From a bacterium (GTDB taxonomy: Bacteria; 4484-113; JAFGCY01), in the NCBI GenBank assembly GCA_020849855.1, contig JADZFO010000045.1, positions 1-12,435 on the forward strand: a stretch of 12,435 nt of DNA, given 5' to 3'. The notes beneath the pieces were generated by a model. The model made no database searches. It saw nothing but the letters and a program-made list of their open reading frames with translations, and was not told the origin of the DNA. This document shows positions 1-6,206 of this stretch, one piece after another. The position numbers and the translations under genes were made by a program. Position 1 is the stretch's first letter, and every line of letters starts with the position of its first letter.

Positions 1-76
1 CCCCGTGGCTTTCCAGCACCAGCCTGACTGCCCGATCCTTGAACTCAGGGCTGTAACGCGGATTTGCTTTTCCCAT
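1..76 (-). CDS. IS3-family transposase OrfA, N-terminal 25 residues (partial)
   Basis: The frame starts at the ATG at 76-74 and runs off the left edge of the window. The visible start is MGKANPRYSPEF followed by KDRAVRLVLE, the typical opening of the helix-turn-helix protein (transposase_8 / OrfA) of IS3-family elements, where Y-S-x-E-F-(K/R)-x-x-(A/V)-V precedes the first DNA-binding helix. OrfA normally makes the element's DNA-binding subunit, joined to the DDE catalytic OrfB by a programmed frameshift. A GAGGAG ribosome binding site lies nine bases upstream, in the loop of a 9-bp hairpin. The same frame is open upstream through the interrupted acetyltransferase gene, so a fused product is also possible. 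Family assignment is good, but only 25 residues are visible. Confidence 0.8.
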   Translation of the reverse strand, partial: MGKANPRYSPEFKDRAVRLVLESHG

Positions 77-103
77 GGCTACATTCTCCTCGTAAATGTA
101 GCC
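77..103 (-). promoter_or_regulatory. Hairpin around the transposase ribosome binding site
   Basis: On the minus strand GGCTACATT (103-95) pairs perfectly with AATGTAGCC (85-77). The nine-base loop TACGAGGAG contains the Shine-Dalgarno sequence, and the OrfA ATG follows the stem directly. Several insertion sequences use such a structure to limit translation from transcripts that enter from outside; that role is an inference here. Confidence 0.6.
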
Positions 104-126
104 TCCGGAAAACCCGGGACGATTCA

Positions 127-634
127 CATACACCAGGTTCGGCGGCCGCGGCGGCTGAAGCTCTTCGATGTGGCTGTAGTGCATCCCCAGCTTCAGCAGC
201 AGCGCTTTGGAGGCTGCGTTGTCGGGGTGATGGCCGCCCCAGACGCTGGCCGCCCCGAGCTTTTCAAAGGCATGGCCCAGCACTGCGCTGGCGGCTTCAT
301 AACCCAGACCAAGGTCCTGGAACTGCGGCCGCAGATAAAAGCCGTGCTCATAGCTGCCGGCCTCCGGCGGGCGCAGGCCGCAGCAGCCCACAAACCCATC
401 GCTGGACACATCCCCGCCGCGCAGCCAGAGCTGCCAGTACTGCACGCCGGCCAGCTTCTCAAACTCAAGGTGCCGCGCAAAGCGCCTTTGCACCTGCTCC
501 TCGCTCAGCGGCCCGCCGATATAGCGCGAGACCTGCGGGTCGCCCCAGAGCAGCTGCGCCAGCGGCAGGTCCTGCGCACTCCAGCGTCGGAAGCTGAGGC
601 GGGCCGTGTCGGCTGGCATGCGGTTGTGCGTCAC
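127..634 (-). pseudogene. GNAT-family N-acetyltransferase (RimJ/RimL type), 3' end removed by IS3 insertion
   Basis: The minus-strand frame gives about 169 residues of an Acetyltransf_3-like protein. It starts THNRMPADTARLSFRRW, carries the DPQVSRYIGGPLS segment and FVGCCGL, and then has the acetyl-CoA-binding motif A, QDLGLGYEAA, followed by a C-terminal HPDNAASKALLLKLGM helix. Such enzymes move an acetyl group from acetyl-CoA to an amine such as a protein N-terminus, an antibiotic or a small molecule; the substrate cannot be told. The likely start is GTG at 634-632, six bases after a CATAAT -10 box; ATG 619-617 is the alternative. The frame passes without a stop into the insertion sequence at 126 and on into its OrfA. 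Only a few C-terminal residues seem lost, so a partly functional fusion protein cannot be excluded. Confidence 0.8.
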
Positions 635-640
635 GCGGCG

Positions 641-646
641 ATTATG
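641..646 (-). promoter_or_regulatory. -10 box of the interrupted acetyltransferase gene
   Basis: CATAAT on the minus strand ends six bases before an in-frame GTG. The spacing places the transcript start on or next to the start codon. No convincing -35 box is seen. Confidence 0.45.
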
Positions 647-820
647 GCAGCCGAGGCAAACCGACACTTATAGAACAGAAATCACAGGGCTAGGCAAACT
701 GACGACTCGACAAAAGCTAATGAGAATGACGCCACACAGGCATTGCACGACATGCGGAGTTAGTTCTACCGCTGCGCAGCAACTTGTGATAACCTTTCTC
801 AACACCGCAAGGGGGTCACT
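647..820. other. Spacer between divergent acetyltransferase and DUF262 genes
   Basis: The spacer becomes AT-richer from about 655, which marks the left edge of the foreign-looking DUF262 segment. AAGGGGG at 809-815 is a good ribosome binding site for the GTG at 821. TTGCAC at 743-748 could be a -35 box, but I see no matching -10 box. There is no tRNA, repeat or att-like direct repeat that I can recognise. Confidence 0.5.
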
Positions 821-2629
821 GTGGAAGCTAGAGCTGCGCAGATCCGTGTTCTGTTGGAGCAGGTCAGATGCTCCGTTGTCCCAGTGTTTCAAAGATACTA
901 TAGTTGGAACGAAGGAAATTGGCAGAAACTCTGGGATGACATAACTTACGTAATTAAGTCAGAAGACCCAAGGAAACACCACTTCGTAGGTCCACTTGTC
1001 TTTGTGCCAAGCAATGCTTCAACTCTAGATGTACCGCAATCAAGGATCATCGATGGTCAACAGCGCCTCATAACCATCAGTATTCTCTTGGCTACTATAC
1101 GCGATTGCATTGGCAAGATCAGGTCTACGCAGAATAGAAATGACATAAGGCTTGACGAAGAGATTCAGGAGACCTATCTTGTCAATAAGCACAAAGATGG
1201 TGAACAGTACTTCAAGGTGTGGCCTAGAATGCGGGACCGGGCTGCCTATAAACAGGTAATCTCTGGTGGCGCATTTGATCTTGATCCAGAGTTGAGAAGG
1301 GAGAACAGAATCCTGGAAGCCTACGATTTCTTCATTGGAAAAGTCACTGGAGGTCTTTTGGACAAGTCTGATGATATGGAGTGGCTAAAGTCGCTCTATC
1401 TCGCAGTGACAGCAAGAGTGGATGCGGTCTTCATAGATCTTAACGAACTTGAGAATCCCCTTCGGGTTTTTAAATCGCTCAACTCGACGGGAGTGACTCT
1501 CGGGGATGGAGATCTAATTCGTAACCACCTGTTCATGGCTATTCCTGACGACACCGCGCAGGAACGATTCGACACAGAGCTTTGGTCGCACATAGAATCA
1601 CATTTTGTAGAAACGATCAAGACTGAGGACGGTGATACCAGTTACACTTCACTTTCATCTGGACAATTGACTGCTTTTATTAGAAACTGGATGATGTCAT
1701 TGGAGAAGCAGTATGTTCTGGATAGTGCTGTTTATGAAGAGTTCGACCGAAAGTATACGAGTATGGTCCCCAGTGAGGCTATGGACGTAGCTCGTCAGTT
1801 GAAGCAGTACGCTAACTTCTATGATATTGCTATAGGCAAGTGCAATCATTCTTCTAACGAAGTTCAACTAGCGCTTGACCATCTTCAGTTACTCAAGCAT
1901 AGCACGTCGATTCCCTTGGTACTCGCACTTTTGTGGTTTTGGACAGAGAAAGGGAAGGAATCGGATCTCATCGCCAAGTGCATTTCAGCCATCGCCGGAT
2001 TTGTCATGCGACGACATATATGTGGTTTCAGCTCTAGGCAATATGGTCATATTTTCGCCAAAGCGTGCTATCACATTCGTGAACGTAAGCCCCATAAGCT
2101 CTTTGGGTTCTTCAAAGAGACAGGCTGGCCGAATGACAAAGAGCTGATGAGTGCATTCGAGACAATGCCGCTGTATCGCAACAGTTACAAGAGAATTATC
2201 TTGGAGTCCATAGAGAGAGTAATGCAGAATCAAACGGAACCTGCGATCTCCCTTAAGCGCTGTTCAATTGAACATGTATTGCCAGTTAGCGTCTTTACTG
2301 ATCAAAAAGGCACGGGTTCGGTTGATATCAATGTAAGAAGTTGGCGAGAGTCGTTGGGTGAGCGTTTCGAAGAGGCAATGTCTCTATTGCACAGCCCTGG
2401 CAACCTGACATTGGTTGGATCTTCTTATAACTCTAACATGAAGAATAAGCCCTTCTCAGAGAAGAAGCCTAAACTCTGTGCCGAGAGCAAGCTGACAATG
2501 AACTCGTATTTTCGCCAAGATGATCTAGAATCGTGGGGTCCGGATGAGATATTGAAGCGTTCCAAGCTCCTTGCTACTATTGTTGCCTCAACATGGATGG
2601 GGCCTGATGTTAACGGCGAAAGCTCCTAG
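821..2629 (+). CDS. DUF262/DUF1524 domain protein, GmrSD-type nuclease
   Basis: This 602-residue protein has the two domains of GmrSD-like modification-dependent restriction enzymes fused in one chain. The N-terminal DUF262 (ParB-like, nucleotide-using) part shows PVFQRYYSWNEGNW at 21-34, DGQQR at 78-82 and FKSLNSTGVTLGDGDLIRN at 217-235. The C-terminal DUF1524 (HNH/His-Me-type nuclease) part shows IEHVLP at 483-488 with the catalytic-type His485, then GNLTL at 527-531, a conserved Asn and FSEKK at 545-549. Known relatives (GmrSD, SspE, BrxU) cut phage DNA carrying modified bases or host-distinguishable marks. No modification or BREX/Ssp partner genes are nearby, so it looks like a stand-alone type IV-like defence gene; its target is unknown. 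GTG is the only plausible start: AAGGGGG lies five bases upstream and an in-frame stop is at 761. The whole gene is much AT-richer than its neighbours, suggesting transfer. Confidence 0.9.
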   Translation: MEARAAQIRVLLEQVRCSVVPVFQRYYSWNEGNWQKLWDDITYVIKSEDPRKHHFVGPLVFVPSNASTLDVPQSRIIDGQQRLITISILLATIRDCIGKIRSTQNRNDIRLDEEIQETYLVNKHKDGEQYFKVWPRMRDRAAYKQVISGGAFDLDPELRRENRILEAYDFFIGKVTGGLLDKSDDMEWLKSLYLAVTARVDAVFIDLNELENPLRVFKSLNSTGVTLGDGDLIRNHLFMAIPDDTAQERFDTELWSHIESHFVETIKTEDGDTSYTSLSSGQLTAFIRNWMMSLEKQYVLDSAVYEEFDRKYTSMVPSEAMDVARQLKQYANFYDIAIGKCNHSSNEVQLALDHLQLLKHSTSIPLVLALLWFWTEKGKESDLIAKCISAIAGFVMRRHICGFSSRQYGHIFAKACYHIRERKPHKLFGFFKETGWPNDKELMSAFETMPLYRNSYKRIILESIERVMQNQTEPAISLKRCSIEHVLPVSVFTDQKGTGSVDINVRSWRESLGERFEEAMSLLHSPGNLTLVGSSYNSNMKNKPFSEKKPKLCAESKLTMNSYFRQDDLESWGPDEILKRSKLLATIVASTWMGPDVNGESS

Positions 2630-2685
2630 ATTCGTGCATATCAGATTTCGCTTTCACACCGCGGGAGGCTGCCTGCCGGGGCTTC

Positions 2686-2691
2686 TATAAT
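2686..2691 (+). promoter_or_regulatory. -10 box, leaderless DinB-family gene
   Basis: A perfect TATAAT lies six bases before the ATG at 2698. There is no Shine-Dalgarno sequence and no -35 match 16-18 bases upstream, so the mRNA should start at or next to the ATG. CGGGG (2677-2681) and CCCCG (2692-2696) form a short inverted repeat around the box. Confidence 0.65.
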
Positions 2692-2697
2692 CCCCGC

Positions 2698-3201
2698 ATG
2701 GATACCCCGCAGCAAGCACCGCCAGCGCGCCTGCTGGCCCTTAATGCCGCCGCCCTGCGCCATCTGCTGCAGGGCGCGGATGAGCACCTGCCGCCCGCCC
2801 GGCTGCTGGAGGGCCTGAGCCCGGAGCAGGCCTGCGCCGTGGCGCCGGGGATGCCGCATTCCATCGCGACCCTGCTGGGCCACATGACCCACTGGCAGGA
2901 GCATGCCTGCGGCTGGCTGGCCGGCGAGCTGCCCCCAGCGGCGCCGATCCCGGACGAGATCAACTTCCCCGCTGTGCAGCCCGAGCAGTGGGAGGCCCTG
3001 CGCCAGAGTTTCCTTGACAGCCTGGAGCAGCTTTGCCAGCTGCTTGAACAGCAGGGCGATGCAGAGCTGCCGGCTGGCGAGGTGTTCTACAAGGGCCGCA
3101 GCAGCGGCTTCCTGATGGCGATGCAGGCCCTGCACAACACATACCACCTTGGGCAGATCGTGCTGCTGCGCCGCATGCTGGGCGCCTGGCCGGAGGAATA
3201 G
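2698..3201 (+). CDS. DinB-family (DinB/YfiT-like) putative metal-binding protein
   Basis: The product has 167 residues, the usual size of the four-helix DinB/YfiT fold. Helix 2 carries HSIATLLGHMTHWQEH (54-69), where His62 sits at the conserved W-s-x-x-x-x-x-x-H position of the family. The last helix carries HNTYHLGQI (146-154), giving the H-x3-H pair His146 and His150. These three histidines usually bind a divalent metal. Family members include thiol-S-transferases for bacillithiol or mycothiol and many proteins of unknown role; nothing here fixes the substrate. The gene follows the acquired DUF262 gene but has its own promoter and is read in the same direction as the purine nucleoside phosphorylase gene 45 bases downstream, which also has its own promoter. 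The ATG start is set by the adjoining -10 box. Confidence 0.85.
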   Translation: MDTPQQAPPARLLALNAAALRHLLQGADEHLPPARLLEGLSPEQACAVAPGMPHSIATLLGHMTHWQEHACGWLAGELPPAAPIPDEINFPAVQPEQWEALRQSFLDSLEQLCQLLEQQGDAELPAGEVFYKGRSSGFLMAMQALHNTYHLGQIVLLRRMLGAWPEE

Positions 3202-3217
3202 GCGGGCGGCGCGTCCC

Positions 3218-3237
3218 GGCGCCGGCGCCTCTATAAT
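3218..3237 (+). promoter_or_regulatory. -10 box and 12-bp palindrome before purine nucleoside phosphorylase
   Basis: TATAAT at 3232-3237 ends nine bases before the ATG at 3247, giving a leader of only about three bases. Directly upstream is a perfect 12-bp palindrome, GGCGCCGGCGCC (3218-3229), just upstream of the -10 box, in the spacer where RNA polymerase or a regulator would bind. It could be an operator, but a G+C-rich palindrome may also be chance. Confidence 0.55.
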
Positions 3238-3246
3238 CCTCATCCA

Positions 3247-4089
3247 ATGCAGGACTTCATTGTTTACATGGAGCAGGCCGCCAAGGCTGCCGCCTGGCTG
3301 CGCCAGGCCGGGCTGGTCCCCGCCGATATCGTCATCCAGTGCGGCTCCGGCCTTTCACCCCTGACCCACACGCTGCTGGACGGCATCGAGGGCTGGCTGG
3401 GCGTGCCGATGAGCGATGTGCCGCAGCTGCCGCAGAGCGCAGTCGCCGGCCACGGCCGCGAGATCATCGGCGCCTGGATCAAGGGCGTGCGGGTGCTGAT
3501 CGTCACCGGGCGTGTGCATCTTTACGAGGGGCATCCGGCCGAGCGCTGCGGCTTTATCTCCGCGGTGGCCCAGGCCAGCGGGGCGAAGCTCTTCATCCTG
3601 ACCAACGCCGCCGGCGGGCTGAACCAGCACTTCCGCACCGGCGAGCTGATGCTGCATAACGACATGATCAACTTCCAGGGCGAATATGCGGTGGCCGGCC
3701 TGCGCACCGACGACCCGGCCCAGCGCTTCATTGACCCCAAGCCGCCCTATGACCTGGCCCGCAGCGCGCAGCTTGGCGCGGCCCTGCAGCAGGCCGGGCT
3801 GACTGTGCACCAGGGCGTGTATATCGGGGTGCGCGGGCCGATGTATGAAACCCGCGCCGAGCTGGCGATGTTCCGCTCCTTTGGCGCCGACGCCATCGGC
3901 ATGAGCAGCATCCCGGAGATCAGCGTCTGCAACCTGCTGAAGCTGCCGGTCTGCGGCCTGAGCCTGATCACCAACGAGTGCTTCGCTCCGGATCCGGTGA
4001 GCCATGAGGAAGTAATGAGCGAGAGCCGCAATGCCGCCGCGCGTCTGGGCCGGGCCCTGCGCCGCTTTGTGGAGAACTGGCCGGCCTGA
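3247..4089 (+). CDS. punA: Purine nucleoside phosphorylase, trimeric (PNP-I) class
   Basis: This cytosolic enzyme splits purine (deoxy)ribonucleosides with phosphate into the free base and (deoxy)ribose 1-phosphate in purine salvage. The 280-residue chain has the full PNP-I signature: GSGLS at 33-37 and GRVHLYEGH at 88-96 for phosphate binding, LTNAAGGLN at 118-126, YETRAE at 200-205, GMSSIPE at 218-224 and ITNECF at 241-246. Glu201 and Asn243 are the residues that select 6-oxopurines (inosine, guanosine) in the mammalian-type trimer, and Met219 is also kept. Adenosine is therefore a less likely substrate. The length is normal and no key residue is missing. The ATG is chosen because the -10 box lies just upstream; a second in-frame ATG (codon 8) would remove residues that align with the family. 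The gene converges on the HAD genes. Confidence 0.93.
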   Translation: MQDFIVYMEQAAKAAAWLRQAGLVPADIVIQCGSGLSPLTHTLLDGIEGWLGVPMSDVPQLPQSAVAGHGREIIGAWIKGVRVLIVTGRVHLYEGHPAERCGFISAVAQASGAKLFILTNAAGGLNQHFRTGELMLHNDMINFQGEYAVAGLRTDDPAQRFIDPKPPYDLARSAQLGAALQQAGLTVHQGVYIGVRGPMYETRAELAMFRSFGADAIGMSSIPEISVCNLLKLPVCGLSLITNECFAPDPVSHEEVMSESRNAAARLGRALRRFVENWPA

Positions 4090-4104
4090 CAGGCAGCGAG
4101 TGAA

Positions 4105-4160
4105 GCCGCGCAGTTTGCGGCAGAGTAAGTCGCGCCACACGGTGCAGCAGCTTGCTGTGG
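4105..4160. terminator. Possible bidirectional terminator between convergent genes
   Basis: The 96-base convergent gap holds two small hairpins. GCCGC (4105-4109) pairs with GCGGC (4117-4121). CAGCA (4145-4149) pairs with TGCTG (4153-4157), and CCACA/TGTGG (4135-4139, 4156-4160) can form an alternative stem. Neither hairpin is followed by a T run, so the call rests mainly on position. Confidence 0.3.
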
Positions 4161-4185
4161 CCAGTAGATCAGGAGTCTGCGGAAG

Positions 4186-5163
4186 CTAGCTGCGCGGTAC
4201 TGCGCTGCTCGCAGGCTGGGAGCTGCCGACCGCGGCCGGCTGCACCGGACTGGCCAGGCTGTGCGCAGCGGGACTGGCCGGGCTGACCGGGCGCGCCACC
4301 GGCAACAGCACCGGGTTGTCCCGGCGGGGCTGCGCAGCGACGGCCGGCTCGGGCTGCTGCTCGGGCATGCCGCCTTCCGCGACCTTCAGGTCCGCGGCGG
4401 CAGTATCCTCCGGCTGCTTGAGGAAGGGCAGGTTGGCATAAGCGGCCAGATCCAGGCTGGGCACAGCCAGCAGCTCAGGCAGGCGCGCCGCGCTGGTGGT
4501 TTCGAAGTCGGCTGTCGATTCGGCGTCGGGGTAGGCCTCGCCGCGATGCGGACCGCTGAAGACACGGCAGGTGAGGAAGCCCAGGAAGCGCGGAGTCTTG
4601 AAGTCCTTGGCCGGGTTATCGCCAACAAAAAGGATCTGGTTGCTGGGCAGTTCCAGCAGGTCGCGCATCTCGCGGAAGGGGCGCGGATCAGGCCGGCGCG
4701 AGCGCACGCCGTCAATGGCGTCGCTGTAGACCGTGCAGCGGATGTACTGCGCCAGGTCCAGGGCCCGGACCTTGGCGCGCTGGGCGTCAACCGGGCCGTC
4801 GGCAACCAGGGCCAGACGGTAGCGGCGTCCCAGCTCCTTCAGGGTGTCGCGCACGCCGGGATAGAGGTCCCAGTCGTGTCCGTGGCCGAGGTACTGACCG
4901 GCGGCATCATGCAGGGCCTTGATGTTCGCGCCGCTGTCGCTTTGCATGCAGCCCAGCAGGATGGCGTTGTAGATGTCGTGACCGAAGCTGGAGTGGTGCT
5001 CCAGATAGTGGTCAATGCTGCGGTCCACCGCAGCAGAGCTGAGGCCGCGGACACGGCCTGCATGCCTGAGCGCGGCGATATTCCATTGAGTAGCGTCAAA
5101 GAGCGTGTTGTCCAGATCAAGGACAATTGCGCTGACGCGGCTCAGCTTGTTGCCTTCCTGCAT
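4186..5163 (-). CDS. HAD-superfamily hydrolase-like protein, paralogue 1 of 3, with Pro/Ala/Ser-rich tail
   Basis: The 325-residue product has a HAD core (about 1-249) with a helical C1-type cap and a low-complexity tail. Motif I is DLDNT with nucleophile Asp16 and acid/base Asp18. Motif II, normally h-h-h-(S/T), reads LALVADG, with Ala121 in place of the hydroxyl residue. Motif III reads RSRRPDPR, with Arg157 where Lys is usual. Motif IV is GDNPAKD (181-187). A phosphatase-like reaction is possible, but the substrate is unknown. Residues 250-325 are rich in Pro, Ala, Ser and Gln and probably disordered. The ATG has GGGGGAAGG upstream. It is the last of three head-to-tail paralogues and aligns almost without gaps with the third one (6203-7318) through the shared LPFL at 245-248. 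It has its own upstream spacer with candidate promoters. Confidence 0.85.
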   Translation of the reverse strand: MQEGNKLSRVSAIVLDLDNTLFDATQWNIAALRHAGRVRGLSSAAVDRSIDHYLEHHSSFGHDIYNAILLGCMQSDSGANIKALHDAAGQYLGHGHDWDLYPGVRDTLKELGRRYRLALVADGPVDAQRAKVRALDLAQYIRCTVYSDAIDGVRSRRPDPRPFREMRDLLELPSNQILFVGDNPAKDFKTPRFLGFLTCRVFSGPHRGEAYPDAESTADFETTSAARLPELLAVPSLDLAAYANLPFLKQPEDTAAADLKVAEGGMPEQQPEPAVAAQPRRDNPVLLPVARPVSPASPAAHSLASPVQPAAVGSSQPASSAVPRS

Positions 5164-5199
5164 AATTCCGCCTTCCCCCTAGCCGCGGCACCGCCGCAG

Positions 5200-5250
5200 C
5201 CCGGATGCATAAATACTTCGACCGTTTGTCAACAGCCTTCAGCATCCGGG
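5200..5250 (-). promoter_or_regulatory. Inverted repeat and candidate promoter upstream of HAD paralogue 1
   Basis: CCCGGATGC (5200-5208) and GCATCCGGG (5242-5250) form a perfect 9-bp inverted repeat around a 33-base AT-rich loop. Inside, on the minus strand, TTGACA (5232-5227) is a perfect -35 box, with TATGCA (5211-5206) 15 bases later as a weak -10 box. Further upstream, a TAAAAT on the minus strand could be a second -10 box, whose transcript would carry the repeat as a hairpin. The remaining spacer from 5164 to 5341 shows nothing else. Confidence 0.4.
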
Positions 5251-5341
5251 TAGATACCGGTTAAGCCTACAACAATTATTTTACCCTATGCAAACACTTT
5301 TGCACTGTTCTTTAACCAACTGCGACAACAGCAGTCCTGAA

Positions 5342-6094
5342 TTACTTGAGGAAGGGCAGACTGGAGCGCAGGCGCGCTGACATCTGCTGCTGGCCTTTGG
5401 CCATCAGCTCCGCAATCCGGGCGGCAGAAGTGACTTCAAACTCCGGCCGGGACTCGCGGTCGGGGTAGTGCTTGTGCCGATGCGGGCCGCTGAAGACCCG
5501 GCAGGAGAGCATCTGGATCTGGCGCGCGGCGACAAAATCGCGCAGGGGGTCGTCGGCGATGAAGAGCATCTGGCCGGGTTCGAGACCCAGCTGGCGGACG
5601 CATTCCTCGAGGCCCCGGGGGTCCGGACGGCGCGAGCGCGGCCCGTCGATGCTGTCGCTGAAGACGAGCCTCTCAAAGAGCGGCTCCAGGCGCAGGGCCT
5701 CAATCCGCGACCGCTGGCTCTCCGGCCGGCCGTCGCAGAGCAGCACCAGGCGGTAGAGCTTGCCCAGGGCCAGCAGGGCCTCCACTGCGCCGGGGAAGGG
5801 CAGCCAGGTCTGCCCGTCGCCCTGATAGGAAAGTACCGCGTCGTGCAGGGCCCGGATGTTGACGCCGCTGTCGCTTTGCGAGCTGGCCAGCAGCATGGCG
5901 TTATAAAGCCCCGGGTCGTCGAGGTTGCCGCGCAGCTGGTAGTCGCTGATCGCGCGCTGGGCGGCTTCGGGGTTCAGGCCGCGCACGCTGACGGCGTGCT
6001 GCAACGCGGCAAGCTGCCACTCGCGGGCGTCAAAGAGAGTGTCGTCCAGATCAAAAACCAGCGCACGAACGCGCGACAGGGCGCTTTCCGGCAA
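5342..6094 (-). CDS. HAD-superfamily hydrolase-like protein, paralogue 2 of 3, no tail
   Basis: From the preferred TTG start at 6094 the product has 250 residues and ends exactly at the shared LPFLK that closes the HAD core in its two neighbours. It has motif I DLDDT with both catalytic aspartates, motif II LVLLCDG with Cys in place of Ser/Thr, motif III RSRRPDPR with Arg for Lys, and motif IV FIADDPLRD, where the usual Gly before Asp is Ala. These losses make it the most divergent of the three, and it may bind a ligand rather than catalyse. The TTG is chosen because GGGGGA lies six bases upstream and the resulting N-terminus, PESALSRV, lines up with the starts of the other two. An in-frame ATG at 6154 would add 20 residues without homology and has no ribosome binding site. 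It shares CRVFSGPHR and YPD with its paralogues. Confidence 0.85.
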   Translation of the reverse strand: MPESALSRVRALVFDLDDTLFDAREWQLAALQHAVSVRGLNPEAAQRAISDYQLRGNLDDPGLYNAMLLASSQSDSGVNIRALHDAVLSYQGDGQTWLPFPGAVEALLALGKLYRLVLLCDGRPESQRSRIEALRLEPLFERLVFSDSIDGPRSRRPDPRGLEECVRQLGLEPGQMLFIADDPLRDFVAARQIQMLSCRVFSGPHRHKHYPDRESRPEFEVTSAARIAELMAKGQQQMSARLRSSLPFLK

Positions 6095-6178
6095 TTTGCA
6101 TCCCCCGAAATACACCGCGGCCGTCCTGGCCCGGCGTGCACCTTCCTTGCACATATCTGCAAGGATGCGTGGGCGCCG

Positions 6179-6206
6179 ATACTAGCACAGGCGCGGGCGG
6201 TGTCAT
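6179..6206 (-). promoter_or_regulatory. Candidate promoter of HAD paralogue 2
   Basis: On the minus strand ATGACA (6206-6201) and TAGTAT (6184-6179) are separated by 16 bases, a reasonable -35/-10 pair. The -35 box overlaps the stop codon of the upstream HAD gene. The resulting leader to the TTG start would be about 77 bases. Confidence 0.4.

Larger units (their letters stand above)
1..126 (-). mobile_element. IS3-family insertion sequence, 5' end only (continues off the left edge)
   Basis: Read on the minus strand, the element appears to begin at 126 with TGAATCGTCCCGGG, the TG-starting, CCCGGG-containing kind of end seen in many IS3-family elements. Fifty bases further on comes the start of an IS3-type OrfA. 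The exact end at 126 is inferred from that similarity, because the other terminal repeat and the target duplication lie outside the window. The element has inserted into the 3' part of a GNAT acetyltransferase gene lying just to its right. Confidence 0.7.

Noticed and set aside
740-800. Promoter for the DUF262 gene
   Set aside because: TTGCAC at 743-748 has no acceptable -10 box at 16-18 bases, and the GTGATAAC at 786-793 has no -35 partner.
655-2650. Search for att-like direct repeats flanking the AT-rich DUF262 segment
   Set aside because: No matching repeats of useful length were seen at the two edges, so no integration mechanism can be named.
3355-4140. 261-codon minus-strand frame
   Set aside because: It is opposite the purine nucleoside phosphorylase gene, whose signature motifs leave no doubt about the coding strand.
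4261-5253. 330-codon plus-strand frame
   Set aside because: It is antisense to HAD paralogue 1 and has no recognisable domain or ribosome binding site.
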